A stretch of 64,000 nt of DNA from CAG-411 sp963643465 (GTDB lineage Bacteria > Bacillota > Clostridia > Lachnospirales > Lachnospiraceae): assembly GCA_963643465.1 (NCBI GenBank), contig CAVIJT010000009.1, positions 62,001 through 126,000 on the forward strand. Direction: 5' to 3'. The position numbers and the translations under genes were made by a program. The notes beneath the pieces were generated by a model, which was given only the letters and a program-made list of their open reading frames with translations, had not been told where the DNA came from and ran no database searches. Shown piece by piece: positions 62,798-64,000 of the stretch (its first letter is position 1; the number at the start of each line of letters is the position of its first letter).

Positions 62798-63808
62798 TTA
62801 GAATTTACCTGCATCAGCAGCTTCTTCGATACTTACAGCTACAGCTACAGTAGCTCCAACCATTGGGTTGTTACCCATACCGATAAGACCCATCATCTCT
62901 ACGTGGGCAGGAACAGATGAAGAACCAGCGAACTGTGCATCAGAGTGCATACGTCCTAAAGTATCTGTCATACCGTAAGATGCAGGACCTGCTGCCATGT
63001 TATCTGGGTGAAGTGTTCTACCTGTACCACCACCAGATGCTACTGAGAAATACTTCTTACCTTGCTCGATACATTCCTTCTTGTATGTACCAGCTACTGG
63101 ATGCTGGAAACGTGTAGGGTTTGTAGAGTTACCTGTGATAGAAACGTCTACTTTCTCTTTGTGCATGATAGCAACACCTTCAGATACGTCGTTTGCACCA
63201 TAGCAATTAACTTTTGAACGAAGTCCGTTAGAGTATGCTTTTCTAGAAACTTCCTTTACTTCACCTGTGCTGTAATCCATCTCTGTCTCAACAAATGTAA
63301 ATCCATTGATTCTTGAAATAATCTGTGCAGCATCTTTTCCAAGACCATTTAAGATAACTCTTAAAGGTTTCTTACGAACCTTGTTTGCCTTCTCAGCGAT
63401 ACCGATTGCACCTTCTGCTGCAGCGAAAGACTCATGTCCAGCTAAGAATGCGAAACAATCTGTCTCTTCCTCTAATAACATCTTTCCTAAGTTACCATGT
63501 CCTAAACCAACCTTTCTCTGGTCAGCTACTGAACCTGGAATACAGAAAGACTGAAGACCTTCACCAAGTGCTGCTGCTGCATCTGCTGCTCTTCTGCAAC
63601 CCTTCTTAATTGCGATTGCTGCACCTACTGTATAAGCCCAACAAGCATTCTCAAAACAAATTGGCTGAATACCCTTCACCATGTTGTAAACGTCTAATCC
63701 AGCGTCCTTTGTAATCTTTTCTGCTTCTTCAATAGAAGCGATTCCATAGCTATTTAAAACAGAAGTAATTTTGTCAATTCTTCTCTCGTATGATTCAAAT
63801 AAAGCCAT
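62798..63808 (-). CDS. GGGtGRT family protein
   Basis: 336 aa. The name-giving motif is SGGGTGRTLHPDN, and further conserved segments are GLGHGNLGKMLLEE, FLAGHESFAAAEGAIGIAEKAN and NSTNPTRFQHPVAGTYKKE. The function is not established; the gene is widespread in anaerobic Clostridia next to a NifU-like Fe-S scaffold. Codon choice is uniform and optimised, suggesting strong expression. Its 3' end is the integration target of the mobile element, and integration kept the reading frame and stop intact. SD GGAGGA precedes ATG 63808. Confidence 0.92.
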   Translation of the reverse strand: MALFESYERRIDKITSVLNSYGIASIEEAEKITKDAGLDVYNMVKGIQPICFENACWAYTVGAAIAIKKGCRRAADAAAALGEGLQSFCIPGSVADQRKVGLGHGNLGKMLLEEETDCFAFLAGHESFAAAEGAIGIAEKANKVRKKPLRVILNGLGKDAAQIISRINGFTFVETEMDYSTGEVKEVSRKAYSNGLRSKVNCYGANDVSEGVAIMHKEKVDVSITGNSTNPTRFQHPVAGTYKKECIEQGKKYFSVASGGGTGRTLHPDNMAAGPASYGMTDTLGRMHSDAQFAGSSSVPAHVEMMGLIGMGNNPMVGATVAVAVSIEEAADAGKF

Positions 63809-63850
63809 TCTATTATCCTCCTTATTCTAAATTGAAATAACTTTTATGTA

Positions 63851-64000
63851 TTACTGTTTTCTTGGATCTACAATCTTAACTGCGTCATCTACACGACCAT
63901 ACTGTCCCTGAGCCTTCTCAAATGCAGTATTTGCGTCATCTCCGCCTTTGATGAAGTCCATCATCTTACCAAAGTTTACAAACTTGTATCCGATAATCTC
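63851..64000 (-). CDS. C-terminal part of a probable NifU-like Fe-S scaffold protein
   Basis: Only the last 49 codons are in the window (EIIGYKFVNFGKMMDFIKGG, then AFEKAQGQYGRVDDAVKIVDPRKQ). The gene runs off the right edge. It ends 42 bp before GGGtGRT and is on the same strand, presumably one operon. The family is assigned mainly from that usual pairing; no cluster cysteine is visible here. Confidence 0.55.
   Translation of the reverse strand, partial: EIIGYKFVNFGKMMDFIKGGDDANTAFEKAQGQYGRVDDAVKIVDPRKQ

Larger units (their letters stand above)
32989..62812. mobile_element. Integrated element of about 29.8 kb in the GGGtGRT gene 3' end
   Basis: Supported by a tyrosine integrase at the right end, partial duplication of the target gene's 3' end at both junctions, GTCTTGT arm-type repeats just inside both ends, and a sharp change of gene content (many hypothetical, phage- or plasmid-type families). 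I see no relaxase, type IV secretion, replication or virion genes, so it is classed as a cryptic or mobilisable integrative element. Exact crossover bases are uncertain because the two target copies differ at several positions. Confidence 0.8.

Overview
The window looks like a chromosomal segment of a low-GC, Gram-positive gut anaerobe of the Lachnospiraceae (Clostridia). The grounds are very large multimodular secreted alpha-amylases with starch-binding modules, a type III glutamine synthetase, a FeoA-FeoB fusion, a BspA-like leucine-rich-repeat surface protein, and a GGGtGRT-family protein next to what looks like a NifU-like Fe-S scaffold. Shine-Dalgarno sites are strong (AGGAGG type), and most genes lie on the minus strand. 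No rRNA, tRNA, CRISPR array or IS transposase was seen.

Positions 1-32.9 kb are ordinary chromosome. Two paralogous cell-surface or secreted amylases (1-4721 and 7605-12548) flank feoAB. They are followed by a small acidic protein, argH, a polysaccharide deacetylase, a small membrane protein, glnN (GSIII), an MscS channel, glycogen branching enzyme glgB with an unusual Lys-rich tail, a possible structured RNA, a polytopic membrane protein co-transcribed with a solitary N6-adenine DNA methyltransferase, an LRR surface protein, a chemotaxis receptor and a YczE-type membrane protein. The starch theme is coherent: extracellular amylases feed glucan into the cell and GlgB stores it.

Positions about 32.99-62.81 kb are an integrated mobile element of roughly 29.8 kb. 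A tyrosine integrase lies at the right end (61388-62515). The intact GGGtGRT gene (62798-63808) ends at the right junction, and a divergent second copy of that gene's last 14 codons plus stop sits at the left junction (32989-33033). GTCTTGT repeats, probable integrase arm sites, occur just inside both ends (five on the right, two on the left). I found no conjugation, relaxase, replication-initiator or phage-structure genes, so the element is either mobilised in trans or cryptic.

Cargo of the element, left to right: a HEPN (Apea-like) protein with a putative zinc-binding partner; a metallophosphoesterase cluster; a second, catalytic-domain-only tyrosine recombinase; two radical SAM enzymes beside a divergently transcribed secreted protein with a 14-cysteine tail; a DUF4869-like/mini-P-loop/251-aa overlapping operon; a DUF262 - DMP19 (DUF4375) - DUF4314 overlapping operon; an HNH-like protein; an amidoligase; a protein with three tandem MerR-like HTHs; two more mini P-loop proteins; and an 832-aa D12-type adenine methyltransferase with a DSPY motif. 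Many of these genes sit in their own transcription unit with an own terminator. The element also carries a strand-biased octamer (TACCCCAT on the plus strand, 11 copies) and a repeated promoter-like box (GTATGTTAACTCT).

The best candidate for an undescribed system is the 41.8-46.7 kb block: two radical SAM enzymes, a Cys-rich secreted SH3 protein and a mini-ATPase module. Second is the HEPN/zinc pair at the left end. Functions proposed for these are inference.
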